From assembly GCF_001665575.1 (NCBI RefSeq), contig NZ_LZSU01000035.1:1-64000 (forward strand): a DNA stretch of 64,000 nucleotides, in the 5' to 3' direction. This document shows, piece after piece, positions 49,299 through 59,192 of this stretch. A model generated the notes under the pieces. It had not been told where the DNA came from. It searched no databases and saw only the letters and a list, made by a program, of their open reading frames with translations. Numbering within the stretch: position 1 is the stretch's first letter; each line of letters opens with the position of its first letter. The DNA is from Mycobacterium sp. 852013-51886_SCH5428379. Its GTDB lineage: Bacteria > Actinomycetota > Actinomycetes > Mycobacteriales > Mycobacteriaceae. The position numbers and the translations under genes were made by a program.

Positions 49299-50517
49299 CG
49301 CCGAGCCAAGCGCGCAGCCGGTCGTAGATCTCGGGGTGGTTGAGTAGGTCGAAGTGGTGCAGACCGGTCAGCACGAGACCGTTCGACTCCTCAAACGGAA
49401 TCCGCCGCGTCTTACCCCGACCCGAGGCGCTCGCCGGCCGCACCAGCACGTCGCCGAACACCGCACCGGCCACCCGGGGCGCCGTCGACGTCGCGACGAA
49501 GTGGTACGACGCGTCGGGCAGGAACGGCACCTCTCCGCAACGGTCCCGGAGGAACTCGTCGGGATCGCCGTCGCGCCAGTCCTCGTCGAGCAGCGCGCCG
49601 TACCGCAGATCTTTGATGCCGTCGCTGCGCAGGTTCAGAAACCGTGCGATGGCGCGGGTCTCGCGCAGGCGGGCCAACGCCCAGGACGCCGCATTGACGC
49701 CCTTCTCCAGATCCGCACCCAGGTGCGGCGAGCCCAGGCACGCCACCTGCCGCACCAGCGTCGCCCATCGGCGGTCACCGTCTGCCGCGTAGTGACAGGC
49801 GCTGCGGACGACCAGTCCGCCCATCGAATGCCCGACCAGGGCGATGTCTTGGACCGGGACCGGCCACACCGCGACCATCGCGGTCAGCAACTCGTCGAGT
49901 TCGTGGCCGTTGGTGGAGATGTGTAGACCGGTGTTGTAGCGCACGTACACCGGCGTGAACCCGAGGTCGTCGTGCAGCCGCTCACCGTACGGTCGCGGAT
50001 CGGGTGCCTCGACCTGGGGGCGCGGCGGCCTGCACCACGATGCCTCGGTCTGCATGAGCCCGTGGACGAACACCACGACCCGGTTCGTCGCATCCGGGAA
50101 TGCGGCCGCGACCGCCTCCGGCGTCACGTCGACCCGGCGACCGTCCACCCGCACCGCCATACCGTGGGCCAGCGCATTGCCGCGGTCGGCGAGCTCGTCG
50201 CCGTACAGGCCGTTCAACGCCGCGATCGCCAGACTGGCCGCGGGCTGCTCGTCGATCGGGGCGTCGGTGTCTGCGCCGGCACCCGAGGCGGCCAGCGCGC
50301 CGACCGCGGCCGGAACCCGCTGCCCGGCCAGACCGACGGCGCCGTAGACGGTGTGGGCGATCGCGTCGTGCACCATCTCGACGGGCCGCGCCACCGGCCC
50401 GATCGAGGAGAACACCCGTCCGGAGATCCCGGTATGCATACCGCGCACGATGTCGTTGAGTACGTGGAGGCCCTCGCCGGCGACCTCACCGAGGGCTCTG
50501 ATGTCAGCTGTCCGCAT
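49285..50517 (-). CDS. Lipase-like alpha/beta hydrolase
   Basis: A 410-aa hydrolase from ATG 50517, preferred to 50553 because of overlap with the upstream gene. The first ~130 residues are helical. The catalytic part has NRVVVFVHGLMQTEASW, the nucleophile in [34 protein letters not shown] and a terminal histidine in TGLHHFDLLNHPEIYDRL. The pattern resembles PGAP1-like or triacylglycerol lipases. It overlaps the rhomboid-like gene by 14 nt, suggesting a shared transcript and perhaps action at the membrane. Confidence 0.88.
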   Translation of the reverse strand: MRTADIRALGEVAGEGLHVLNDIVRGMHTGISGRVFSSIGPVARPVEMVHDAIAHTVYGAVGLAGQRVPAAVGALAASGAGADTDAPIDEQPAASLAIAALNGLYGDELADRGNALAHGMAVRVDGRRVDVTPEAVAAAFPDATNRVVVFVHGLMQTEASWCRPPRPQVEAPDPRPYGERLHDDLGFTPVYVRYNTGLHISTNGHELDELLTAMVAVWPVPVQDIALVGHSMGGLVVRSACHYAADGDRRWATLVRQVACLGSPHLGADLEKGVNAASWALARLRETRAIARFLNLRSDGIKDLRYGALLDEDWRDGDPDEFLRDRCGEVPFLPDASYHFVATSTAPRVAGAVFGDVLVRPASASGRGKTRRIPFEESNGLVLTGLHHFDLLNHPEIYDRLRAWLGVTAG

Positions 50518-51145
50518 GCCGGTGGATACCCGGATACGGCCGCTCATGCGCATCGGGTGCGAGCGGGCCGAGCGCCAGGCCCGTCAGGTACGCGCTCAGA
50601 TGCCCGACCTCGGTGAACGTGGGGCGCACCACGACGTTGGCGGTGAGGGTGGTGACCGCCGCACCCCGGCAGAGCCACCGATACCGCCGCGGGACGTATG
50701 CCGACAGCACGCCCGCGACCCCGAGCAGGAAGTAGCTCACCCCGACGTCGCTGGCCTCGGCCAGCTTCGGCGGCGCCTTCTCCCGCTCGATCGACCAGCG
50801 CAGATAGCCCTGCCCCAGGTAGGTGCCGGTGACGTGGGCGGCCAACCCGACCGCCAGCCAGCGCGAGGTGCCCAGCCGGCGTTCGGCGGGGGCCAGCACG
50901 GTGACGTAGGGCAGCACGTACGGCCACCACCGGCGGCCGTCGAGCCAGAACAGGCTCGCGGTCAGCACACGGGTCGGCTCGTTCGACAGATGGTGGAGAT
51001 TGGTCGACTGGCTGCGGATCAGCTGCCCGCGGTCGTGGCCGGCGGAGCGCTGGACGCGGGTGGTGGCCAGCAGCACCAGCAGCCAGCCGAACGTGGCCGG
51101 GGCCTGCGAGACGTGTCGGACCACTACCTGCCACGCGCGGATCAC
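50504..51145 (-). CDS. Rhomboid-like integral membrane protein
   Basis: A 213-aa membrane protein with about five to six hydrophobic segments. GVSY (135-138) with Ser137 and GHLSAYLTG with His182 are placed as in rhomboid intramembrane serine proteases (GxS in TM4, His in TM6). The characteristic N-terminal helix and the N-terminal histidine/asparagine region of rhomboids are less clear; STNLHHLSNEP near 47-57 may correspond. Activity is therefore possible but unproven, and mycobacteria also have related inactive homologues. It lies between an AraC regulator and a lipase gene on the same strand. Confidence 0.75.
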   Translation of the reverse strand: MIRAWQVVVRHVSQAPATFGWLLVLLATTRVQRSAGHDRGQLIRSQSTNLHHLSNEPTRVLTASLFWLDGRRWWPYVLPYVTVLAPAERRLGTSRWLAVGLAAHVTGTYLGQGYLRWSIEREKAPPKLAEASDVGVSYFLLGVAGVLSAYVPRRYRWLCRGAAVTTLTANVVVRPTFTEVGHLSAYLTGLALGPLAPDAHERPYPGIHRHADS

Positions 51146-51161
51146 CTTGCGACCCTACAGA

Positions 51162-52100
51162 TCAGCCCCGCAACGTGACGTACGGACTCTGGGCGTAACA
51201 CGTGCGGTACAGCGCGGCGAACGATCCGGGCCGCGCGAAGCCCCACCGGGCGGCGACGCGGCCGACGGTCGTGGCGGCCGGATCGGCGTCGACGAGTTCC
51301 TGATGGGCGTTGCGCAGCCGGATCTGCCGTAGGTGGGCCATCGGGGTGATGCCGAGGTGGCGGCGGAAGAGGTAGGCGATCCCGCTCGGGGTGACGTCGA
51401 CCGCGCGGGCGATCTCCCAGACCCCGATGTCGACACCGGCGTTCTCCTCCATGAAGTCGATCGCCTGGCGCAGCGTGTTGGGCAGCAGCCGGCCGGGATA
51501 GGTCGTGGCCGGCGTCGTGGTGGTGGGGAAGGTCTCGAGGATTCGTGCGGCCAGCGTCCTGGCGGTGTTGGCCAGTGACAGCTCGGTCTGCGCGTCCTTG
51601 GTGCGCAGGATCTGCTCGACGTGGTTGACGGTCTCGATCCAGCGTTTGGTCGCCTCGGGGCTGACCGGGTTGACCGACAGGAAGCGCAGCGCGGAGGAGG
51701 CGCCGACGGCGTCGAGGAAGTAGGAGGTCGGCAGGGCGACGATGTGTGCCGCGGTGTGGTCGGTGTGGCAGCGGTAGTGGGCGCCGGGGAAATTGGACAG
51801 GAAGACGTCCCCGCGGCGGTAGGCGAAATCGTGCAGCCCGCCGATCCCGCCGAGGATGCCCGCCTGCATGGTGTTGACGATGACGACGTCGTTGTCGACG
51901 CAGTCGAAGTGCAGCTGGGTGGGTAGGCGCACGGTCCCGCACTGGAACTGCTCGGTCCCGCGCTTGTCGACGCTCAACCGCTTCGCGGCGCCCCGGAACT
52001 CGCCGACGCGCAGTCGGGCGCCGAACTCGGTGCCCAGCCTGTCGCAGGCCTCGCCGAGATCGGTGGTCGTCCAGCTCGTGTGCTGGATCTCCGTTGCCAT
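51162..52100 (-). CDS. AraC-family transcriptional regulator
   Basis: A 312-aa regulator with an AraC-binding-like N-terminal domain (FDCVDNDVVIVNTMQAGILG, YRRGDVFLSNFPGAHYRCHT). The C-terminal double helix-turn-helix reads DIGVWEIARAVDVTPSGIAY LFRRHLG and TVGRVAARWGFARPGSFAAL YRTCYAQSP in two pieces. It probably controls adjacent genes. A 7-bp inverted repeat lies 34-54 nt upstream of its start. The rhomboid-like gene follows 16 nt downstream on the same strand, so the three genes down to the lipase may form one operon. Inducer unknown. Confidence 0.9.
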   Translation of the reverse strand: MATEIQHTSWTTTDLGEACDRLGTEFGARLRVGEFRGAAKRLSVDKRGTEQFQCGTVRLPTQLHFDCVDNDVVIVNTMQAGILGGIGGLHDFAYRRGDVFLSNFPGAHYRCHTDHTAAHIVALPTSYFLDAVGASSALRFLSVNPVSPEATKRWIETVNHVEQILRTKDAQTELSLANTARTLAARILETFPTTTTPATTYPGRLLPNTLRQAIDFMEENAGVDIGVWEIARAVDVTPSGIAYLFRRHLGITPMAHLRQIRLRNAHQELVDADPAATTVGRVAARWGFARPGSFAALYRTCYAQSPYVTLRG

Positions 52101-52133
52101 ACCAGGACCCCTACGGGCGTTACTCCACGGCGA

Positions 52134-52154
52134 CTGACGTTCCTCCCACGTCAG
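52134..52154. promoter_or_regulatory. Inverted repeat upstream of the AraC gene
   Basis: CTGACGT (52134-52140), 7-nt spacer, ACGTCAG (52148-52154), centred about 44 nt upstream of the AraC start: a candidate autoregulatory operator. Confidence 0.5.
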
Positions 52155-52239
52155 CTCCTCGATAGGGTGACCTTACCGTGGCTCAACGGGCAGGTGCATG
52201 GCTTTGCCGCACGCTCATCCGGCGTCCGCGGGCAGCGGA

Positions 52240-54849
52240 TCAGCCGCTCTTGAGTCGGATCTTCCAGCGCACGAACCCGACGTAGAACAGGCTCAGCACG
52301 ACGAGCATCGCCATGTCGAACAGCCAGGCGCTGCTGGTGTGCTCCCAATGGGCGTCTTTCGGGGTCAGCGGACCGGGCACCAGCTTGGTCAGGTCGACCG
52401 TCGAAGCCGACGCGGCGAAGCCCCAGCGGGCCGGCGTGATCCAGGACAGCTGGTCGAGCCCGATGCGGTCGGTCACCGGGATCATGCCGCCCGAGAACAC
52501 CAGCTGGCTCATGATGGCCACCACCAGGAGCGGCATGATCTGCTCGCTGGTGCGCGCCAGCGCGGACAGCGCCAGGCCGACCATCGCCGCGGTGACGGTC
52601 GTGGCGGCCATCCCGACGAACAATTCGAGCGTCGCACTGCCCAGGAACGTGGCGCCCTGGGTGGGTGTGCCCTTGCCCGCGATGGTGATGGCGGTGACGA
52701 TCGTCGACTGCACGATCGCGAACACCGAGTACACGCACACCTTGGCCAGCAGATACGCCGTCGTGGACAAACCGACCGCCTGTTCGCGCAGGAAGATCGC
52801 ACGTTCGCCGATCAGGTCGCGGATCGTCAGGGCGGTGCCCATGAAGATCGCGCCGACGTTGAGCAGGACCAGGATCTGGCCGGGTTCGTTCGGGGCGTTG
52901 CCCATCGGGTCGGGCACGCCGAACCCGACGGTGCCGGGCACCGACATCGACAGCGCGCCCATGATGAACGGCAGCAGCGCCAGGAAGATGAAGTAGCCGC
53001 GGTCGGACACGATCAGCCGCATCTGCCGTCGCGCGATCGTGGAGAACTGGCGGCGCAGGCTGGTCTTCGACGGCTCGCCGAGGTTGACCGGTTCGGAGGT
53101 GGGTGGCTGCTGCGGCGGTGGGCCGTGCAGGGCCAGGTAGCGCTGGTTGGCGCCCTCGGGATCGCTGGCCACCGAGCTGAAGATGTCGGCCCAGTTGGTG
53201 GTGCCCATCGATGGGCCGATCTCGGCGGGGGGACCGCAGAACGCCGTCTTCCCGCCGGGGGCCAGCAGCAGCACCTGATCGCAGACGTCCAGGTAGGTCA
53301 GCGAGTGGGTGACCACCAGCACCACGCGGCCGGCGTCGGCGAGCTGGCGCAGCATCGTCATCACCTGGCGGTCCAGCGCCGGGTCCAGACCGGAGGTCGG
53401 TTCGTCGAGGATCAGCAGCGACGGGCCGGTCAGCAGCTCCAGGGCCACCGACGCGCGTTTGCGCTGCCCGCCCGACAGCTTGTCCACCCGGGTGTCGAGA
53501 TGCTTGGTCATCTCGAGTTCCTCGAGCACCTGCATGACGACCTGTTCGCGGTCGGCCTTCGTGGTGTCCGGGGGCAGCCGCAGTTCGGCGGCGTACATCA
53601 GCGCCTGCCGCACGGTCAGCTGTCCGTGCACGACGTCGTCCTGCGGCACCATCCCGATCCGGGAACGCAGCGAGGCGTACTCGGCGTGCACGTTGTGCCC
53701 CTCGAACAGCACCGAACCGTTCGTCGGATGGGTGTAGCCGGCGACGAGCCGGGCGAAGGTGGACTTACCCGCGCCGGAGGGGCCGATCACGGCGGTCAGG
53801 GTCCCGGGCCGCGCCGTCAGGGAGATGTTGTCCAGCAGCGTCTTGTTGTTCTCGATCGTCCACGTGACGCCGTGCACGTCCAGGCCGCCGGTACCGGTCG
53901 CGATCGCCGACTCGGTGCGGCGCACCAGCGTGCCGCCGGAGAAGACGAGGTCGATGTTGCCGATGGTGACGACGTCGCCGTCGCTGAGCCGGGCCGACTC
54001 GACCCGGTTGCCGTTGACGAACGTGCCGTTGATGCTGCGCGCATCGACGATCTCGGTGCCACCGGCCACGGGGACCAGGGAGGCGTGGTGGCGGGAGGCC
54101 AGCACGTCGGGAATGACGATGTCGTTGTCGCTGGCGCGGCCGATCTTGATCGCGCCGGGGGGCGCCTCCGCCGGCTTACCCGGGCGCAGGATCTTGAGCA
54201 TGCTGGTCGCGAGGTTGCCGCCGCCCTCGCCGGCGCTCGCGCGGGGTGCGGCCGTGGGGCCCATCCGGGTGACCGGTTCGAGCCCGGCCTGCTGGGACAG
54301 CGGCGGCGCGAGCGCGCTGTTGGTCGCGGTGTGGCGCACCGGCTGGCCGGCGGTCGGGTGGCGCTGCGGTGCGCTGGCCGGATAGCCGGTCGGGTGCGGT
54401 CCGGTGGGATACCGGGGCTGCGGCCGCGACATCGGCGGCGCCGGAGGAGGAGCGGACTGCTGCTGGCCCCAACCACCGGACGTGGCGGGCCGCGCGACGG
54501 GGACGACGGTGGTCTGCGGGGGACTGCCCGCCGCGCCCTGGTGCCGGCCCACCTCGAAGGTCAGCTGCGGCCCGTCGGGGTTGCCGATGTTCAGGGTCTG
54601 ACCGTCGCGGATGTCGACGGCGGGTACCCGGCGACCGTTGACGAACATGCCGTTGAGGCTGCCGTTGTCGATCGCCACCCACCGCCCCTGGTCGAAGCGC
54701 AACACCAGGTGCGCCCGCGAGATCAGGGGGTGGGCGATCCGCACGTCGGCCCGCAGATCGCGGCCGATGACCACGTCGTTGCCGGGGGCGAAAGTGCGGG
54801 TCGATCCCTCGTACCGAACGGAAAGCGCAGGTGGGACAGGTCGGCTCAT
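52240..54849 (-). CDS. FHA-FHA-ABC transporter (Rv1747-like)
   Basis: An 869-aa fusion. FHA1 is at about 25-95 (VIGRDLRADVRIAHPLISRA, NGSLNGMFVNGRR), followed by a Pro-rich linker of about 115 residues, and FHA2 (IKIGRASDNDIVIPD, RSINGTFVNG). The ABC ATPase has Walker A GPSGAGKST, signature LSGGQRKR and Walker B LLILDEPTSGLDP. Six or so C-terminal membrane helices begin near FLALLPFIMGALSMS. FHA domains bind phosphothreonine; the M. tuberculosis homologue is regulated by PknF and linked to glycolipid export. No Ser/Thr kinase gene is adjacent here. MSRPVPPALS at 54849 is preferred over 54858. Confidence 0.94.
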   Translation of the reverse strand: MSRPVPPALSVRYEGSTRTFAPGNDVVIGRDLRADVRIAHPLISRAHLVLRFDQGRWVAIDNGSLNGMFVNGRRVPAVDIRDGQTLNIGNPDGPQLTFEVGRHQGAAGSPPQTTVVPVARPATSGGWGQQQSAPPPAPPMSRPQPRYPTGPHPTGYPASAPQRHPTAGQPVRHTATNSALAPPLSQQAGLEPVTRMGPTAAPRASAGEGGGNLATSMLKILRPGKPAEAPPGAIKIGRASDNDIVIPDVLASRHHASLVPVAGGTEIVDARSINGTFVNGNRVESARLSDGDVVTIGNIDLVFSGGTLVRRTESAIATGTGGLDVHGVTWTIENNKTLLDNISLTARPGTLTAVIGPSGAGKSTFARLVAGYTHPTNGSVLFEGHNVHAEYASLRSRIGMVPQDDVVHGQLTVRQALMYAAELRLPPDTTKADREQVVMQVLEELEMTKHLDTRVDKLSGGQRKRASVALELLTGPSLLILDEPTSGLDPALDRQVMTMLRQLADAGRVVLVVTHSLTYLDVCDQVLLLAPGGKTAFCGPPAEIGPSMGTTNWADIFSSVASDPEGANQRYLALHGPPPQQPPTSEPVNLGEPSKTSLRRQFSTIARRQMRLIVSDRGYFIFLALLPFIMGALSMSVPGTVGFGVPDPMGNAPNEPGQILVLLNVGAIFMGTALTIRDLIGERAIFLREQAVGLSTTAYLLAKVCVYSVFAIVQSTIVTAITIAGKGTPTQGATFLGSATLELFVGMAATTVTAAMVGLALSALARTSEQIMPLLVVAIMSQLVFSGGMIPVTDRIGLDQLSWITPARWGFAASASTVDLTKLVPGPLTPKDAHWEHTSSAWLFDMAMLVVLSLFYVGFVRWKIRLKSG

Positions 54850-54916
54850 CGGGGTCAACTGTATAGGTACCCGGCCCGGATCGAGCGGTGCCTCAGGCGG
54901 TGTCGGACACGTCGTC

Positions 54917-56128
54917 TCAGACCCGCAGCGAGTCCGGCGCTCCGGTGACCACGCAGTGGGTGTGGCTGTAGATCGTCGCCATGCACTTGTTGCAGTGGGT
55001 GCATGCCGAGCGGACCGACCCGGTCTGCTCTTCGGCCTGGATGCGGGTGAGCAGGTCCGGTTCGGCGAGCAGCGCGCGACCCATCGCGACGAACTCGAAG
55101 CCCTCGGCCATCGCCAGATCCATCGTCTCGCGGTTGGTGATGCCGCCCAACAGGATCAGCGGCATCGTCAGCTCAGCGCGGAACAACCTGGCCTTGTCGA
55201 GCAGGAACGCCTCGCGGTAGGCGTACTCGCGGAAGAACTTCTTGCCGGTCATCCGGATGCCCCAGCTCAGCGGCGGCTTGAACGCGCCGGCGAACTCCTT
55301 GACCGGGGCGTCGCCGTGGAACAGGTACAGCGGGTTGACCAGTGAGCTGCCCGCGGTGAGTTCCAGGGCGTCCAGCCCGCCGTCCTCCTCGAGCCACTTG
55401 GCCGTCTGCAGCGACTCCTCGAGCGGAATCCCGGCGCGGATGCCGTCGGTCATGTTCAGTTTGGCGGTCACCGCAAACTGCTTGGCCCCGTACCTGTCCA
55501 CGGCGTCGCGGACCGCTCTGACCACCCCACGCGCGACCTTGGCCCGGTTCTCCAGCGATCCGCCGTACTCGTCTCTGCGCTTGTTGATCAGCGGGCTGAG
55601 GAACGAGCTGGCGAGGTAGTTGTGGCCGAGGTGGATCTCCACGGCGTCGAAACCGGCGTCGATCGCCAGCCGTGCGGCGGTGGCGTGCGCGGCGGTGGCG
55701 TCGGCGATGTCCTCACGGCTGGCCTTCTTCGCGAACCGCATCGACAGCGGATTGAAGAACCGTACCGGCGCCAGTGCCTTGGCCTTGTTGGTGCGGGAGT
55801 TGGCGACCGGACCGGCATGGCCGATCTGCGCGCTGACCGCCGCGCCCTCGGCGTGCACGGCCTCGGTCAGCCGCCGCAGGCCGGGCAGCGCCTCCGGGCG
55901 CATCCAGATCTGCCATCCGTCGGTGCGTCCTCCGGGGGCCACCGCGCAGTAGGCGACGGTGGTCATGCCGACCCCGCCCGCGGCGGGGAGCCGGTGGTAA
56001 TGGATGAGGTCGTCGGTGACCAGGGCATTCGGCGTCGACGCCTCGAACGTGGCGGCCTTGATGATGCGGTTGCGCAATGTCACCGGGCCGAGCTTGGCCG
56101 GGGTGAACACATCCGGCGTGGTGTTCAT
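54917..56128 (-). CDS. NADH:flavin oxidoreductase (Old Yellow Enzyme family)
   Basis: A 403-aa TIM-barrel flavoenzyme homologous to Rv3359. It opens [20 protein letters not shown], has [11 protein letters not shown] in the FMN site, [38 protein letters not shown] (in two pieces) typical of the family, and [20 protein letters not shown] near the end. The C-terminus carries cysteines 376, 379, 382 and 392 ([17 protein letters not shown]), resembling the Fe-S ligands of dienoyl-CoA reductase-type members, although the partner domains are absent. The large open frame to 57022 is antisense to folD; ATG 56128 is the start. Confidence 0.92.
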   Translation of the reverse strand: MNTTPDVFTPAKLGPVTLRNRIIKAATFEASTPNALVTDDLIHYHRLPAAGGVGMTTVAYCAVAPGGRTDGWQIWMRPEALPGLRRLTEAVHAEGAAVSAQIGHAGPVANSRTNKAKALAPVRFFNPLSMRFAKKASREDIADATAAHATAARLAIDAGFDAVEIHLGHNYLASSFLSPLINKRRDEYGGSLENRAKVARGVVRAVRDAVDRYGAKQFAVTAKLNMTDGIRAGIPLEESLQTAKWLEEDGGLDALELTAGSSLVNPLYLFHGDAPVKEFAGAFKPPLSWGIRMTGKKFFREYAYREAFLLDKARLFRAELTMPLILLGGITNRETMDLAMAEGFEFVAMGRALLAEPDLLTRIQAEEQTGSVRSACTHCNKCMATIYSHTHCVVTGAPDSLRV

Positions 56129-56154
56129 ACCCGAAGCCTGCCACAGGCTCCTGT

Positions 56155-56168
56155 CACAATGTCCGATG
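56155..56168 (+). promoter_or_regulatory. folD leaderless promoter
   Basis: CACAAT (56155-56160) ends 7 nt before GTG 56168. The in-frame ATG at 56159 overlaps this hexamer, arguing for the GTG start. Confidence 0.5.
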
Positions 56169-57019
56169 TGGGTGCGATAACTCTGGACGGAAAAGCCACG
56201 CGCGACGAGATCTTCGTCGACCTCAAAGAACGGGTGGCCGCGCTCACCGCGGAGGGACGCACGCCCGGGCTGGGCACCATTCTCGTCGGCGACGATCCCG
56301 GCTCGCAGGCCTACGTGCGCGGGAAGCACGCCGACTGCGCGAAGGTCGGCATCAACTCCATCCGCCGCGATCTGCCGGCCGACATCACCCAGGCGCAGCT
56401 CGAGGACACGATCGACGAGCTGAACGCCGACCCGTCCTGCACCGGGTACATCGTCCAGCTCCCGCTGCCCAGACATCTCGACGAGAACGCGGCGCTCGAG
56501 CGCATCGACCCGGTCAAGGACGCCGACGGCCTGCATCCGACGAACCTCGGCCGGCTGGTGCTCAACGAGCCGGCGCCGCTGCCGTGTACCCCGCGCGGCA
56601 TCGTGCATCTGCTGCGCCGCTACGAGGTCGAGATCGCCGGGGCCCACGTGGTGGTGATCGGCCGCGGGGTGACCGTCGGGCGCCCGCTGGGCCTGCTGCT
56701 CACCCGCCGCTCGGAGAACGCGACGGTGACGTTGTGCCACACCGCAACCCGGCACCTGCCGCAGTTCACGCTCGAGGCCGACATCATCGTGGCCGCGGCC
56801 GGGGTGTCGCACATGGTGACCGCCGAGATGGTCAAGGCCGGTGCGGCGGTCGTCGACGTCGGGGTGAGCCGCGACGCCGCCGGCAAGCTGGTCGGCGACG
56901 TCGCACCCGATGTCTGGGAGGTGGCGGGCCACGTCTCGCCGAACCCGGGCGGCGTCGGTCCGCTCACCCGGGCGTTCCTGCTCACCAACGTCGTCGAGCG
57001 GGTCGAAGCGCAGAAGTGA
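56168..57019 (+). CDS. folD: Bifunctional methylenetetrahydrofolate dehydrogenase/cyclohydrolase
   Basis: Interconverts 5,10-methylene- and 10-formyl-tetrahydrofolate with NADP. The 283-aa product begins [20 protein letters not shown], as in M. tuberculosis. The catalytic lysine lies in [13 protein letters not shown], the substrate motif is [20 protein letters not shown], the NADP site [18 protein letters not shown], and the family ending [20 protein letters not shown] is complete. It supplies one-carbon units for the purine and methionine genes in this window. The stop overlaps the DUF3017 start (GTGA). Confidence 0.96.
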   Translation: MGAITLDGKATRDEIFVDLKERVAALTAEGRTPGLGTILVGDDPGSQAYVRGKHADCAKVGINSIRRDLPADITQAQLEDTIDELNADPSCTGYIVQLPLPRHLDENAALERIDPVKDADGLHPTNLGRLVLNEPAPLPCTPRGIVHLLRRYEVEIAGAHVVVIGRGVTVGRPLGLLLTRRSENATVTLCHTATRHLPQFTLEADIIVAAAGVSHMVTAEMVKAGAAVVDVGVSRDAAGKLVGDVAPDVWEVAGHVSPNPGGVGPLTRAFLLTNVVERVEAQK

Positions 57020-57309
57020 CACCGCGGCAGTTCGCCCGCAAGGTGTTCGCGGGGCAGTGGCCGATCCTGGTGGTGGGTCTGGTCCTGGTCGCCGCGTTCG
57101 TCCTCGTCATCGCCGGGTATTGGCGCCGCGGCGCGCTGGTGATGGCGGTCGGCGTGGGTATCGCTGCGGCACTTAGGGTTTCGCTGACCGATGACCGGGC
57201 GGGCCTGCTCGCGGTACGCAGCAAGGCCGTCGACTTCGCGACCACGGCGTCGGTGAGCGCGGTCATGCTCTACGTCGCCTGGACCATCGACCCGCTGGGG
57301 ACGAGCTAG
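57016..57309 (+). CDS. DUF3017 small membrane protein (Rv3355c-like)
   Basis: A 97-aa protein with three predicted membrane helices: [37 protein letters not shown] and a last one ending [19 protein letters not shown] 57016 overlaps the folD stop, so the genes are coupled. The family is actinobacterial and always short; function unknown. A basic juxtamembrane start ([14 protein letters not shown]) suggests a cytoplasmic N-terminus. Confidence 0.9.
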   Translation: MTPRQFARKVFAGQWPILVVGLVLVAAFVLVIAGYWRRGALVMAVGVGIAAALRVSLTDDRAGLLAVRSKAVDFATTASVSAVMLYVAWTIDPLGTS

Positions 57310-57316
57310 CGGCGGC

Positions 57317-58048
57317 TCAGCCCACCGTCGCCTTGATGCACACAGTCACGTACGGCAGCGCCAGCCCGGTGGTGTGCACCAGCGCCGGATGGGTGGCGAG
57401 CAGTTCGCGGACGCGGTCGAGCGTGCGGGTGCGCACCTCGGTCGGGGAGGTGATGCAGTAGCTGCGCGACGCGACGAGGTCGATGAGCGCCTGCGGCGTC
57501 AGGTAACTCGTCCACTCGACGTGGTGGCGCTGCACGTCGGTGAAGGGCGCGGGCAGCGACACCTCGTCGGTGAACGGATCGTTCTCGTGGCCGATGATGT
57601 CGCCCAGGTCCTTGACCCACCCGGACCGTTCGTCGCGGGTGTTCCACACCAGTCCGAGCCGGCCGCCGGGACGCAGTACCCGCGCCACCTCGCGGACCGC
57701 GCGGTCCACGTCGAACCAGTGCCAGGCCTGCGCCACCAGCACCGCATCGACGCTGTCGTCGGCCAGCGGGATCTCCTCGGCGGTACCCAGCAGCGCTGGG
57801 GTCTCCGGCAACGACCGGGTCAGCACCTCGAGCATCTCGGGGATCGGATCGACCGCGATCACCTGCAGCCCCCGCTCGACCAGTCGGGTGGTGAGCTTGC
57901 CGGTGCCGGCGCCGAGGTCGAGGACGTCGCGGGCGTCCGGCGGCAGCAGCCAGTCGATCGCCTCCGGCGGATAGGACGGTCTGCCGCGTTCGTACGCCGC
58001 CGCCTGCGCCCCGAATGACAGTGACGGCGGCGCGGACTCCTGGGTCAC
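57317..58048 (-). CDS. SAM-dependent methyltransferase (Rv3342-like)
   Basis: A 243-aa class I methyltransferase: [20 protein letters not shown] at the start, motif [51 protein letters not shown] then GGRLGLVWN. This UbiE/Trans-aconitate-like family has unknown substrates. The GTG start overlaps the metX stop (GTGA), making it the third gene of the SAM-riboswitch-controlled operon. That context suggests a role consuming SAM or in sulfur metabolism. Confidence 0.9.
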   Translation of the reverse strand: MTQESAPPSLSFGAQAAAYERGRPSYPPEAIDWLLPPDARDVLDLGAGTGKLTTRLVERGLQVIAVDPIPEMLEVLTRSLPETPALLGTAEEIPLADDSVDAVLVAQAWHWFDVDRAVREVARVLRPGGRLGLVWNTRDERSGWVKDLGDIIGHENDPFTDEVSLPAPFTDVQRHHVEWTSYLTPQALIDLVASRSYCITSPTEVRTRTLDRVRELLATHPALVHTTGLALPYVTVCIKATVG

Positions 58049-59175
58049 CGGTCCGCCAGGGTGAGCGTGCGCCGGATGAGCTCACCGACCGCGTCGGTCT
58101 CGACGAGGAATCCGTCGTGCCCGTAGCTCGACTCGACCACGTCGAGCGCCGCGCACCCCGGCAGCAGATCGGCCAGCTCCTGCTGCAGCCGCAGCGGATA
58201 CAGCCGGTCGGAGGTGATACCGCCGACCACCGTCGGCACCCGGCAGCTCTGCAGCGCGGCCCGCACACCGCCGCGGCCGCGGCCGACGTCGTGGCTGGAC
58301 AGCGCATCGGTCAACGTCACGTAGGTGCCCGCGTCGAACCGCTCGACCAGTTTGGTGCCCTGGTACTCCAGGTAGCTCTGCACCGCGTAGCGGCCGCCGT
58401 CGGCCGGATTCTCCTCGCCCTGACCGTCATTGGCGAACCGGTCGTCGAGTTCCTGTTCGCCGCGGTAGGTCAGGTGGGCGAACCGCCGGGCGATGCCCAG
58501 ACCGGCCGTCGGGGCCCGCCCGGTGTCGTGGTAGTCGCCGCCGCACCAGTCCGGATCGGCTTTGATCGCCGCCACCTGCGTGCTCTGCGTGCCGATCTGG
58601 TCGGCGGTGGCCCTGGCGCCGACCGCCAACACGAGCGCCGCGCGCACCGTGTCCGGGTGCCCCACGATCCACTCGAGCGCCCGTGCCCCGCCCATGGATC
58701 CGCCGACCACCGCGGCGACCTCGGAGATCCCGAGCGCGCGCAGTGCCTTCAGGTCGGCGTGGACCTGATCGCGGACGGTGATCGCGGGGAAGCGGGAGCC
58801 CCACGCCCGGCCGTCGGGTGCGATCGACGAGGGCCCGGTGGAACCACGGCAGCCGCCGAGCACATTCGTCGACACCGCACACCAGCGGTCGGTGTCAATG
58901 GGGGCGCCCGGGCCGGCGACGCCGTCCCACCAGCCGGGGGTGGGATGGTCCGGTCCGGCCGGGCCGGTGATGTGTGAGTCGCCGGTCAGCGCGTGCAGCA
59001 CCATCACCACGTTGTCGCGGGTGGGGGACAGTTCACCCCATCGCTGGACGGCGATCGACACGTCGTCGAGGACGGTGCCGTTCTCCAGGGTCAGCGGACC
59101 GATGTCGACCACGCCGATCTCGCCCTCGGCGGGCAGGTCGAGTGCGGGCACGGCCGGGATGTCGAAAATCGTCAC
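58045..59175 (-). CDS. metX: Homoserine O-acetyltransferase
   Basis: Acetylates homoserine with acetyl-CoA, the first dedicated step to methionine. The 376-aa alpha/beta-fold enzyme has the nucleophile Ser160 in [14 protein letters not shown], Asp323 in ITSDRLYP and His353 in [29 protein letters not shown] is a signature of the family. It lies 17 nt after metY and shares its SAM-IV riboswitch, so it should be repressed when SAM is plentiful. Confidence 0.96.
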   Translation of the reverse strand: MTIFDIPAVPALDLPAEGEIGVVDIGPLTLENGTVLDDVSIAVQRWGELSPTRDNVVMVLHALTGDSHITGPAGPDHPTPGWWDGVAGPGAPIDTDRWCAVSTNVLGGCRGSTGPSSIAPDGRAWGSRFPAITVRDQVHADLKALRALGISEVAAVVGGSMGGARALEWIVGHPDTVRAALVLAVGARATADQIGTQSTQVAAIKADPDWCGGDYHDTGRAPTAGLGIARRFAHLTYRGEQELDDRFANDGQGEENPADGGRYAVQSYLEYQGTKLVERFDAGTYVTLTDALSSHDVGRGRGGVRAALQSCRVPTVVGGITSDRLYPLRLQQELADLLPGCAALDVVESSYGHDGFLVETDAVGELIRRTLTLADR

Positions 59176-59192
59176 TTGCGGTCTCTCCGGCT

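Noticed and set aside
52198..54948. 916-codon plus-strand frame across the FHA-ABC gene
   Set aside because: Antisense to a gene with clear FHA, Walker and membrane motifs; the product is low-complexity Gly/Arg/His.
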